A stretch of DNA of 64,000 bases. Origin: Astropecten irregularis. Its lineage: Eukaryota > Echinodermata > Asteroidea > Paxillosida > Astropectinidae. Position numbers and translations under genes: made by a program. This document shows, in pieces, positions 1-13,927 of the stretch; within the stretch, counting starts at the first letter, position 1; the number at the start of each line of letters is the position of its first letter. Under the pieces are notes generated by a model. The model did no database searches. It was given only the letters and a program-made list of their open reading frames with translations, and was not told the origin of the DNA. The DNA lies in the NCBI GenBank assembly GCA_963971285.1, contig OZ020248.1, positions 24,201,873-24,265,872 on the forward strand, in the 5' to 3' direction.

Positions 1-280
1 CTTCTTCAAGATTGAGGTTCTGAGAAGAACCCGTTTTTAAAATTCAATGTTTCAAGCAGTGTGCCCTGTTCATCTTCAGGTGGGTGACTAGAATTTCTTC
101 ACTGTTAAATCCTGTTAGCAAACTATTGATAAGTGATTAAACATTTTTTTAACAAGTCTCCCCTTATTAAATAAAAAGTGACAACTAAAACTAAAAAGTC
201 ATGAATATTAAATGATTTAATATTCATGATTTACTGCGGTACCCGCCGCGATATTGGATTTGATTCACCTTGCAGACCCC

Positions 281-443
281 AGCTAGCTCGGTGGCCTAGC
301 AGGTATTAAGGCATCTGCACAAGTAAGCAGGAGGTCGTGGGTTCGAATCCCACCTTAGCCAGCATGTGATTTTGTTCACGTGCTCTCACAAGCATTGAGC
401 ATGCAGTGCTCATCCACATCGGTGAAGGGCAAGCCTAATTTGC
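281..443 (+). repeat. tRNA-derived SINE
   Basis: The head resembles a tRNA gene, with an A-box-like GGTGGCCTAGC and the B-box-like GTTCGAATCCC near 340-352. The tail ends in GGCAAGCCTAATTT, and the same tail recurs at about 4950-4963 behind another tRNA-like head. No complete tRNA fold is evident, so a retroposed SINE fits better than a functional tRNA gene. Confidence 0.6.
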
Positions 444-1251
444 ATATGAAACTAAAAAGCATAAAGAGATTAGTAAGAAATTAGGCTTTTTTTGAAACAT
501 TTTTATGCATTTTGAAAAAAAAATGGCAGAAGGGATTGAAACTTTTCTTCCTTTTTTCCAAATGAAAATGTTTCCATTTGCAGCATAGCTTTGCAGTCGC
601 AGCGTTTCAGCCATCGCCATATTTTTCTCTCCCCTTTTTATCCTGTTTTTTTTTTAGGCTTTGAGCAGGCAATTCTGTCATCGAAATCTCTTTCTTCCTT
701 CCAAAATTTTCCTTTGCAGGGAAAAAAAAAATCTGTTGGAATCCCATCGAAAACATGATTTTGTTTATTTATTAAACTTGACTCCACAGAGACAATTCTT
801 TCACAGATCTTGACACTATTTTTAGTTATAATGCGTCTCTTCTGTTAGTAAATGTCGAATACAAAAAAAGGTAAGAATTGCTGTCGATTCGTACATGTAG
901 AACGTACTAAATCATGAATATTTAAGTAGAGCAGTTAGGCGGACAATGAATGGCATGGCAAGGGCACAACGTAGAGATAAAATGAAACATTTCTTGGGTG
1001 TGGAAGTAGGGAATTGAACGATCTGTATCCTTAGTTCTATTGTGAATGATTTTTATGTCATTTATACTTAAGTGGTATTTTTTCCGCTCTTGTTTGTGGT
1101 GAGCTTTGCAGACAAACTGTGAACTCTAAGGATGTGTTTCATGGTATTGAGTACACTTTGACTGTATAAGAGGTGCATTGTGAGAATTAGTCTGTAAAAT
1201 GAAGAGCATGTGTAGGGAGTGCAAAAGAGAGTTGGGCATTTTGAAGTCAAG

Positions 1252-1269
1252 CACACACACACACACACA
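1252..1269. repeat. (AC)n microsatellite
   Basis: Nine AC dinucleotides in a row inside the U2AF intron. Confidence 0.9.
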
Positions 1270-2667
1270 AAACGAGAGTTACTGGTTGCTTTTCAGAGTA
1301 CAATGTCACTCACCGTTTTTCTCTTTTTGTTCTTCCCCCCGTTCTTTCCCAACGTCTTTTAAATCCCCAGCTAGAGGGGCCAAGTTTTAAAGTGTTTCCA
1401 TTTCGCACGCACGCTCAGTTGCAATTCGTTCCATTGCTTTCTGTGGCTGGGGCAGCCTAAACTCTCTCACTGTCAGTCGGCTCCCCCTAGTCTGCCGGTA
1501 AAAAAGCATGATGATGTGGAAACCATGAGAACGTAAACAAAGGCAAGTTGTAGTCGGTTGTTGGCCGTGCCTGAAACCTTTCCCCCCGGCCGACCCACCG
1601 GGGGGATTCTTGCTTCAACAGCTGGATGGGTTTGTATGTCTATATCATGTGACTTGGGGATGTTAGATGGCCTTTAGAGACGCCTCCCTCCCTCGTCCCA
1701 GTAAAACATGATGCATGCTACAATGTGAACACAAGCCGCAGCTAGGCAAACCTTGCGCACTGCGGTCCCAACCACAACCATCAAATTCAAACTGCGAATA
1801 ATTTAAATAAGTCTCCAATTAACCTACTGATCCCAATTATTTCTGTGAGGTTTGCAAAAAAGAATGTCTGTGGTCAACCACCACACAAAACAGCTATGAG
1901 AAGCCAGAAAATCAGCTTAGAGACAATGCTCACAGACAAATTGTACTGTTTGGACATGTTGCCAAATGAAAAGTGCAGTGAATCCTGTGTACAGGAAGCA
2001 GTAAAGCCTTAAATAATAACCAGTGTTATTTATTATTCCCACGGCATTCCGTGTGACTTTCATGGAACATGTTTTCTGTGGTGGTCGACCATTTCTTGTT
2101 TTTTTTATTTATTTTTTTTTCATTTTTTTTTTCAACAAAATGTAACCGATGTAAGATTATACTTGGTGTTGAAATCACAGATGACATTGCATGTAGAGCG
2201 ATAGTTTACTGACTTGTGGTTTGAAAATATACAAAAAACATGGCTGCCGTTTGGGCAGTAGAAACAAGGAAAGTATAATTGCGAATGTCCGCAATCTGTG
2301 ATTTTCACACTTGATCTAAATTTAATTGGGACGTAAACTAAATAGCACAGGTCTTCCAGTGGTAAGGATGTGCTGATGTTTGGAAAAAATACGAATATTT
2401 TTGTCGTAAAACTTGATTGTACTGTTGTATGAATTTACAGCCCAGATTATTATTAAATCGAAGAGAAATATTACGAAATGAATTTTGCATCACGCGTTGT
2501 CTGCCACTCAGTAAGCATGAGCACAAATTTCATAGAGAAAAAAATATTGCACATCTATTCACACAGTGGAAGATCTCTGCTGCAACTCTGACCAATCAAA
2601 ATGGCCTCCTGACCCTAGACTGACACTAGTCCCTCCGTCTTTTTCTCCCGTTTTTTCCCCTACTTAA

Positions 2668-6669
<4,002 letters not shown>

Positions 6670-7495
6670 GGCTGCACGATGGCAGATAATATCTTGGGAG
6701 GTGGTCGGGTAATCTACAACCCAATTACACTTCTTCCCTTCCTAAGTTAAAAACTAACCGCTGTTAACAGGTAAAATTGTTGTAGATACAGCACTAAGAA
6801 ATGTTCGCCGTGGGCACTAGAGTCGTTTCCCTTTTTATATGTACCCACTTTGTTATAATCGGCTCCATAGCCATCACTTTTTTATCCCAAAAAGCGCCTC
6901 TCTTGAATTTGCACGATGAATTGTTTGAATTTCATGGTCTATGGTTAATACCGCAGCAGGAATTGCTTAGTAACTGTTGTTATGGCAACAGTGAGGTAAC
7001 CAATAATGCGTCGACAGCAGCTTCTTGCATAGCATAGAATTCAGTAGCATTAGTGTCCAATGGAGTAGACTGTAAATATAACCTTTTTGTTTTTGTTTGT
7101 TTTTTTTCCTCCAAAAACTGTATGTTGCACACGTAGTTCAGGTAGCATTCCTGCCCTCTTGATAGTGTTGACACCAACTGCCTGTTACAGTTCACATTTA
7201 GTCGATTCTCCTCCGCTCGGATTTGCCGAGTCCCATTCTGAGATACTACAAATCTTTTACCAATTGGGGGTGTTGTACTGGCCTATTGGAAGGCATATTT
7301 TCGTTGTAGTTTTTTTTACTGATTATATTTCAAGGGTTTTCACTTTGATAACACCAGTAGCAAAAAAAAGAAATATTGTCTATCTTCATGGGTGTGTCAT
7401 TCACGTATGCTTTGTAATTTTGCTACTTCTAACATGTTAAGCTCATGCTCTCCACCGCCTTAAAAAAGAAACTGCTTTATATACATCAATAAAGA
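6670..7495 (+). other. U2AF2: U2AF 3' untranslated region (probable)
   Basis: About 820 bases follow the stop codon without a convincing coding frame and end at a canonical AATAAA. Similar hexamers near 9425 and 9445 mean a longer 3' UTR cannot be excluded. Confidence 0.55.
7488..7493 (+). promoter_or_regulatory. Polyadenylation signal AATAAA
   Basis: First canonical AATAAA downstream of the U2AF stop at 6669, followed by an AT-rich stretch. Placement is by position only. Confidence 0.5.
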
Positions 7496-7832
7496 ATTTA
7501 GTAAGATAATGATTATAGTAAGTACAGTAGAGGCATTAAAACAATGAAAGATAAAGGTTGTTGTAATAAATGACAGTGGTATTGGTTAGTTGACTGTTAA
7601 AATGCATTTGCTGGTTGCCTATGTGAGTAATCGCACTGTCTTTGTGGATGTAACCCGGTGGTCTAGGCCTACATGCAAAATAGGGTATTAGAGTCAAAGG
7701 CATGATTGGCTAATACCATGCAGAAAAAGAATTAGAAAAAGGATATCAGAATTGAGCAAGAATCCCCAACCATCTTACATTCATCACTTCCTTGTACTAC
7801 TTTGTTACACAGAGTACAGACTGCAGCCCCAA

Positions 7833-8071
7833 GGCCAATTTCATAAAACTGTTAAGCACAAAAATTTGCTTAGCACAAAAATGTCTCGCCCAATAAAACA
7901 AACCACCATTGAAAATTCCATTTGATATTCATGGTCAGCGAACAACAGCCAAAGAACAATCACAAGTGATACACAACACGTGGACATTTGGTTGTTAACC
8001 CTGTTTTTATTGAGACAGAAATGTCATGCTTAGCACATTTTTGTGCTTAACAGTTTTATGAAATTGGCCCC
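7833..8071. repeat. Fold-back element, GGGGCCAATTTCAT family
   Basis: Starts GGCCAATTTCATAAAACTG and ends with its inverse CAGTTTTATGAAATTGGCC. The interior ACGTGGACATTTGGTTGTTAA recurs, inverted, in the copy at 24029-24270. Confidence 0.85.
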
Positions 8072-8263
8072 TGGTATAGACCAGCAGTTTCAAATGACAG
8101 CATTTGCCGTGTATCAAAGCATAATGCTGTCCAACCATCATGTTGTCTGTTGACAAACCACAAACCATTTGGTTGTCACTGGCCAAAAGACACTACAAAA
8201 TTTGCTTTATGAGGGCATACTGTCGTTCAAAACTTTTTAACCAACCAGGATTTCATCTCTTTG

Positions 8264-8410
8264 CAGGCGTGCAACTTTTCCTCGGATAAACTGATTTCCT
8301 CGTTTTTCTCATCACACCCATGCCATTGAAAATAGACAAACACTGACACACAGTTTTGCAAATATTGGAATTTCCTCGTTTTTGTTTAGGAAGTCTGAGT
8401 TGCATGCCTG
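8264..8410. repeat. Short repeat with CAGGCGTGCAACTT / AAGTTGCATGCCTG-like ends
   Basis: Left end CAGGCGTGCAACTTTTCC, right end GAGTTGCATGCCTG, and interior TTGGAATTTCCTCGTTTTTG. A relative at 19619-19721 has the same ends and interior phrase. Confidence 0.5.
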
Positions 8411-9530
8411 TCTTTGGCTAAAATTATTGAGAATTGGTCTATATTGGTCTCGAGTTTTGTCTCGTTAAAAAGGTGTACATGTGTAATAATTTTTCCCCAT
8501 ATTGCCAGGGAAAGCAAATAACCTCATATATCAGCATACACTGTAGTATAAGGAGCTATGCGTAGTTTATGATCATGTTCAGTGTTCACAATATTCTCAA
8601 TTTTTTGCATTGGTTTCCCCTTGTATTAGTTTTGAGCAAACTTTACAAAAGCTATTTTGCATGTTTTATGACTCAAAGAAAATTAACAACGAAATTCCAA
8701 TCTGTTTTTTGTAGATACGACCAAATTTCAAAGCTCGGAATGATAAACTAAACCTCTTCAGTCTCAAGTCAACCATGTTTAGAAAAAGCGTTATCCCTGT
8801 ACAAAGCCAATACCATCATGTTGTGACAATGTCCAATGGAATTACGTGATAATATTTTACCTTATGTTTTACGATTATGATTTGATTTTTTTTTTTGTAC
8901 TTTATTTGCATTTTTAATGAATTGTAAACAGTTTGTGCTTGTTAGTGAAATTCTCTCTTTTTTTTGCCCCGTTTTTTTTTTTTTTTTTTTTTTGTGATGC
9001 AGTCTACAATATTTGGCTGATAGTGGATTCACGTTGTGTTTTCTTGTTCTGCTTTTTGCCTCAACACATAGCCAAATTGTTAGTCACTGTTAAAAGGCTA
9101 GGGTCTTACATACATCAAAACACTCAAAACCACAAAGGCTGTGACAAAAGGCTTGTTTTTACTGGACCAAGAAAGTTGACTGGATTTGAACCCGAACCTT
9201 TGGAATAGCGGACCATAGCTCTACCATCTCTATCAAGCCATATGACATGGTCTTCTTTAATATTGTCTAAAAGCTCTTGTTTCACTCTGTTACTTAAAAA
9301 ATGTCCATTTACTTTTGTTTTCTTTAATTTCCCCATTTCTTTGGACAGGATGTTTAAGCTTTCGCTTTTTGTTTTATTCAGTACCTATTTTATTTCATTT
9401 CAAGTTGGTCACTATAAAATGAAATAAAAACTCTTAACTACAAAATAAAACTTGTGTCTGATGTTGTATTTTGTAATTCTGTCTGTTGAAGAGGGCGGCA
9501 GTACCAGGCAAATTAAAAAAATTGCAATTT

Positions 9531-9893
9531 TAAAGGTAGTATCACACTTTGGTTTTTGTCAAAGAAATACAGATTCATGGGCAGCAATATGAATGAAGAT
9601 ACAGTCACAGTCATCTGTGAAAATTTCAGTCCCATACGGTGCCTACTTTTTGAGAAAATCATGAAAAACGGCCACAGTATTTCTAAAGTCTTTTCTCTTT
9701 TATTTTTTATCTTTTAAAAGATCAAAAATATTTTCGGTCGTTTTACTCTTTTCTGGATAAATACAGCATTTCCGGCGGAAAAATTGTAACAGATATGTTT
9801 CTGCCACCACCATCTTCATACTATGTAAGTTATACGTAAATCTGTGAACATTTCTCGCTTCTTACCAGTATGGTAAGTATGATACTACCTTAA
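9531..9893. mobile_element. MITE-like family, TTAAAGGTAGTATCA ends
   Basis: About 360 bp, starting TTAAAGGTAGTATCACACTT and ending GTATGATACTACCTTAAA. Shared interior words include ATACAGATTCATGGGCA, TCATCTGTGAAAATTTCAG and TTTCTGGATAAATACA. Relatives are at 18578-18937, 22366-22742, 33901-34210 (opposite orientation) and 57338-57710. No coding capacity, so a non-autonomous DNA transposon is the likely nature. Confidence 0.7.
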
Positions 9894-10933
9894 AGGCAAC
9901 AAGTTGAAACGAACTCCTTATTTCCCCTAACAAGATATTTAGGGTTAATGTTTGTTGAATTACGTGTACATCATAGTTTTGAAAGTACATGTACAAACAA
10001 TTAAATTATTGTAAATGTGAATGGATATAATGATTATATCTTTCTCCATTGAATTAAAATGCTGGGGATTTTGTTTCGTTTGTTTTCTCAGTGGAAAGTG
10101 AAAGTTGAAACTGTTCTTTTGGAGGAAAAATATAAGGCCCATTATAGAATTTTAGTTTACCCTTTCAAGGATAGCAGGCCTTTCATATTATAAGTGTACA
10201 CAATTTTACAACAAACTGTCCCACAATGCATTTCTCATATACCTTGACTGCACACTTCCGGCCTATTCGCGAAAGGGTAGATTTTTATAGTGATTTTATT
10301 TTGCAGTTAAATGCTGCTTAACAAAATAATGTAAAAAACAAAACAATCCAACCTTGTACGAGAGTACATACATGAAGGGGAATTTTAGCTGGTGACCTAT
10401 TTTATATGTTTGCTAAGCAAAAAGTGTGAAACGGATGACGTCGTGAGCAGCATAACAGCGATTGCATGTCGTGGGAATTCCCCATGTGTAGTTGGGAATT
10501 TCCAAAGGCAATACCACTTTACTAGAGGGGTGTTCTTTCGTTATTAACGACGCATAACTCGTATTAAAACTATTAATGATCAACAATTCAATGCATTGTG
10601 ATAATATATACACAAATACATTACTTTCCAGACATTACTGAATGATTTCGGCCATTTTGTGTAAAATAAAATCCTGATGTCATTTCACTTTTACCTCGGT
10701 ATTACCTATTTCTGAAAATGACCCGCTCTATAATAACAGCCGGCGAGCTAGGCAGTGTTCACTTTTGCCACTCGAATCCAATCGTGTACATCCGTCGTTC
10801 TTGTTTGCCGTCAGATTTCGACATTTTGCCATCAGAAAAAGGCGCCATTTGCTCCAAACGTGGTAAGTCTTGTCATAGTCATTATAAGGAATCTGCATGG
10901 TTGCATGTGGGTTGCAAAAGTAACCAGTATTTT

Positions 10934-11983
10934 CTAGGGCTGTGCATTCACGGGTAATTTTGGACCCGAGTACCCTTTGCCCAAACGGGCGGGTACCCGG
11001 GTACCCGCGATATAATATAAAACATAAGAAATTAAGAACCCGGAAGTATGTTGTGTAATGGCCGTTGGTGAGTACCGTATCGGGGCTCCGAGCCAGGCGT
11101 GCTAAAAAATTACCAGACCTTTCCCAAAACACCCCGACCTTTAGCGGATTTCGGCTTTTATTAGGGGTGCCGAATTTTAGTTTACGCTATTTCTACCGAT
11201 ATGACAGGCCAAGCAAAAGTTAGCTTGATCTTTTTTCCGACATCGAACACCGACATCAAACACGATGTATGCATTGTCAGGGTTGTTATTTCGTTGCGTG
11301 TTCCCCGTAAAATATTCTGACCACCCCGTAAATCGCATTTTCCTGATCAGCTAAATCTTACTTGAATTTCAGTCGGTAATTTTGTCCAGTTGGCCAATTA
11401 GAAGAAACACACTTTTCACGTATAGAAAAATTACTAGGGCGACAAACGCATTATTAAGACGTAATCACGATGCATTGTGCACATGGTCAGCATGGTAATC
11501 CCGAATGTTCCATGACTAGTATCCGCCCCACACACGGCCACGCGTAATAGCCACGATGTCAAAACAACGTGCACCAGTCTCGACCACGTGTGGGCAGGAA
11601 GACTACATACTGTGGTACACCGTACGTACTGTGTGTGCACGGTGTAGGCTCGGTCGGTTCCGATGATCTGCCGTACGCGGTAGGATTTTTGGTCGGTACA
11701 TGTAGGCCTACATCGCGGCCGGGGTGCGTCGCGTTGTCGGGTACCGTAGATCGCGGCCGGACTGCGTCGATAATTGTGGCTCGCTGCCGGCTTCGGTACA
11801 GATTTGCCGTAAATAATCTGCTTTTGACATTGCAAAAAACTACCAATTTTGCAGGTCAGTGATGTATTATAAGAAAAAGGGCATGGTTGTTATTTTTTTA
11901 CGGGTAATAGAATCGAAAAAATGGAGCCGGGTACTCGATGGTTTCGGTCGGGTTTCGAGTACCCGGGTAGAACGCACAGCCCT
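10934..11983. mobile_element. Non-autonomous hAT-like DNA transposon
   Basis: A 1,050-bp element with inverted ends (CTAGGGCTGTGC and GCACAGCCCT) flanked on both sides by the same 8 bases, AGTATTTT, at 10926-10933 and 11984-11991. Subterminal GGGTACCCGGGTACCCG on the left is echoed by GAGTACCCGGGTAG on the right. An 8-bp target duplication with terminal AGGGCTGTGC is characteristic of the hAT superfamily. No transposase frame is visible, so it would need an enzyme supplied in trans. The interior around 11520-11800 is unusually rich in CpG for this region. Confidence 0.85.
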
Positions 11984-12187
11984 AGTATTTTCACAAAATG
12001 TGCAAATTTCAGACCATGAAATGATGAATTTCTAGTTAACAACACCCTTTGTGAATTGTGTTAGAAGTAGTTCGTCGGTGAGCTCGACACACCTTAAATG
12101 ATGGTAAAAGATAAGAATTTATTTCCCTAGGCTAGGGTAGGGAGAATGTTGACCTGTAAACAGGGCCCATGCCAGATATCTCAGACC

Positions 12188-12336
12188 AGGAGTCGATTTC
12201 ACCATACTCATCGTAACTTACTATCTATCGTAGGAGTTAGGACTTATGATTGCATTGCAGCCCTTTGTAGAATACGATAGATTATCCTTCTTAACTTGAG
12301 TTACGGTCGATCGTAGGGCTTTGTGAAATCGACCCC
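12188..12336. repeat. Fold-back element, GGGGTCGATTTCA family
   Basis: Begins AGTCGATTTCACCATACTC and ends GGGCTTTGTGAAATCGACCCC. The near-complementary halves contain ATCGTAACTTA and TTAACTTGAGTTACG. Related to 4743-4878 and 47771-47918. Confidence 0.75.
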
Positions 12337-12389
12337 AGGATGCATAGCGATGTATCTGGGCCCAGTGTACGGATCTAGGAGGATGCAAA

Positions 12390-13155
12390 CTTCTAGTTCT
12401 AGTCGAGTCACATATTGAACCTTAGTCCATGACACATTTCTCGACTCGACTCGAGTCATGATCGAGTCCCGAGTCATCCAGGTCAAGTCTGACTCTGAGT
12501 CACAGACACAATAAATTGTGTCAAATTTCAGTCACCTTTAAATTTGATGACTGTTTGTAGTGTGTTACATATCCTAATTTTTTGGACAGTTTTTCTTGAA
12601 TCACATTAAATCTAGAAATAGGCTTAAGAAATATGTGCTAATCTGATATAGTCGTTGAGTTATTAATCGTTTGAATAAAATAATTTGATCAATTGATGTA
12701 TGAATCAAATGTTACAATCGCGTTGGGAAACCGTTAGTCTGCTACTAACTGCGTATCACGAGTATCTACCAACGCAGCTGCGAGTGTCATAATATGTATG
12801 GAAGGCTGGGTACATGTTTTGATACATTGATCTCAATAATCAATATATCTGTAACCGTACTGTGTCCACCTTGGCATGGCCCTGCCTGAAATGTCGGAAA
12901 ACATCACTAGCTAGCGACTGCAGTCTAACTCAGCATTATAAACAATTGTCGTAAAAACAATTTTTTTTTCACTGGTTTCTTTTTTTTAATTGGTGAGTCA
13001 CAATGGTCGAGTGTATCAGTACAACTAAAAGTCAAGTCAGTAGGTCAATGTTAGGGTCTGATGAGTCAAAGTTATTTGTTTTTTGTGACTCAAGTCCGAG
13101 TCATTTAAAAAATAACTAGAGTCTGAGTCTCACTCTGAGGCACGAGTCAAGTCTT
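12390..13155. repeat. Region bounded by GAGTC/GACTC-rich blocks
   Basis: Dense GAGTC/GACTC words at 12402-12505 and 13003-13152 bracket an AT-rich middle. The two blocks may be the ends of one degenerate element, but no target duplication was found. Confidence 0.3.
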
Positions 13156-13284
13156 GGAATTTGGCATGGTGATGGAAATCACCCAATAATCATGTTAAAT
13201 TATATTAAAAGTAATTGCTCATTAATTGTTATTCATTGCTCAATTTTATGTCATTGAAAAGTGATGAAAGAATAATTGACTGGA

Positions 13285-13372
13285 GCGGGATTCAAACTTG
13301 CACATGACCCCCGATTGATTACCAAATTAGCGGATTATCAGTGGTCTGCCAACTGGGCCAACCCTACGTTGT
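13285..13372 (-). repeat. tRNA-derived SINE, reverse orientation
   Basis: Read on the minus strand it has GGGTTGGCCCAGTTGGCAGA, then GTTTGAATCCCGCTCCAGTC, matching the head and end of the SINE at 60661-60740. Confidence 0.55.
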
Positions 13373-13884
13373 TCACTTTTTAATGACATGAAATTAATCC
13401 AGCCAGTTTCCCTATTGATTATTTGATGATATGATTGTGCATTTTCTTATGAATATTAACTACTATTTTTAAGAGGATATAAGTAATGCTATGAAACTTG
13501 AAAGAAATAGTCACAATATTCATAAAAAAATGGTTGTAGACCATTTATTGGTTTGACACTTTCCAAAGGTTAGAGATAAGCTAAAACTGAACTACATGTA
13601 TGTGCAGTGCACTAGTGTATTTTAATTAAGTCAATAAAAAGTAATTAAGTTTCATTTTAGAAAAAAAGTATCCCACCGGCCCAACACTAAATCGAGGGGT
13701 GAGGGCACTAGATATGTTTTCCAAAATCTTCAGAGTTGTTCAGCACTGAACAACTCACATTTTTGAAGGGAGTCACCAGTAATATAAATTGTGATAATTC
13801 AATTTCTTTCTCTAAAAATGCATAAAAATATTTTAATTGGCTTTAATTATATTCATTATTTTCTTTTGCTTTTATATTCAACAG

Positions 13885-13927
13885 GATTTGATGTACAGTA
13901 GGCCGGAGAATCTGTCACGCATCTACA
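13885..13927 (+). promoter_or_regulatory. Probable 5' UTR end of the Toll-like receptor gene
   Basis: A T-rich tract followed by CAACAG at 13879-13884 looks like a 3' splice site, so the coding exon probably starts at 13885 with an untranslated exon upstream. The upstream exon was not located. Confidence 0.4.

Larger units (their letters stand above)
7496..13884. other. Intergenic region rich in mobile-element debris
   Basis: No supported gene. It contains fold-back elements (7833-8071, 8264-8410, 9531-9893, 12188-12336), a hAT-like element (10934-11983), a GAGTC-rich repeat (12390-13155) and a reversed SINE (13285-13372), with AT-rich unique sequence between them. Confidence 0.7.
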
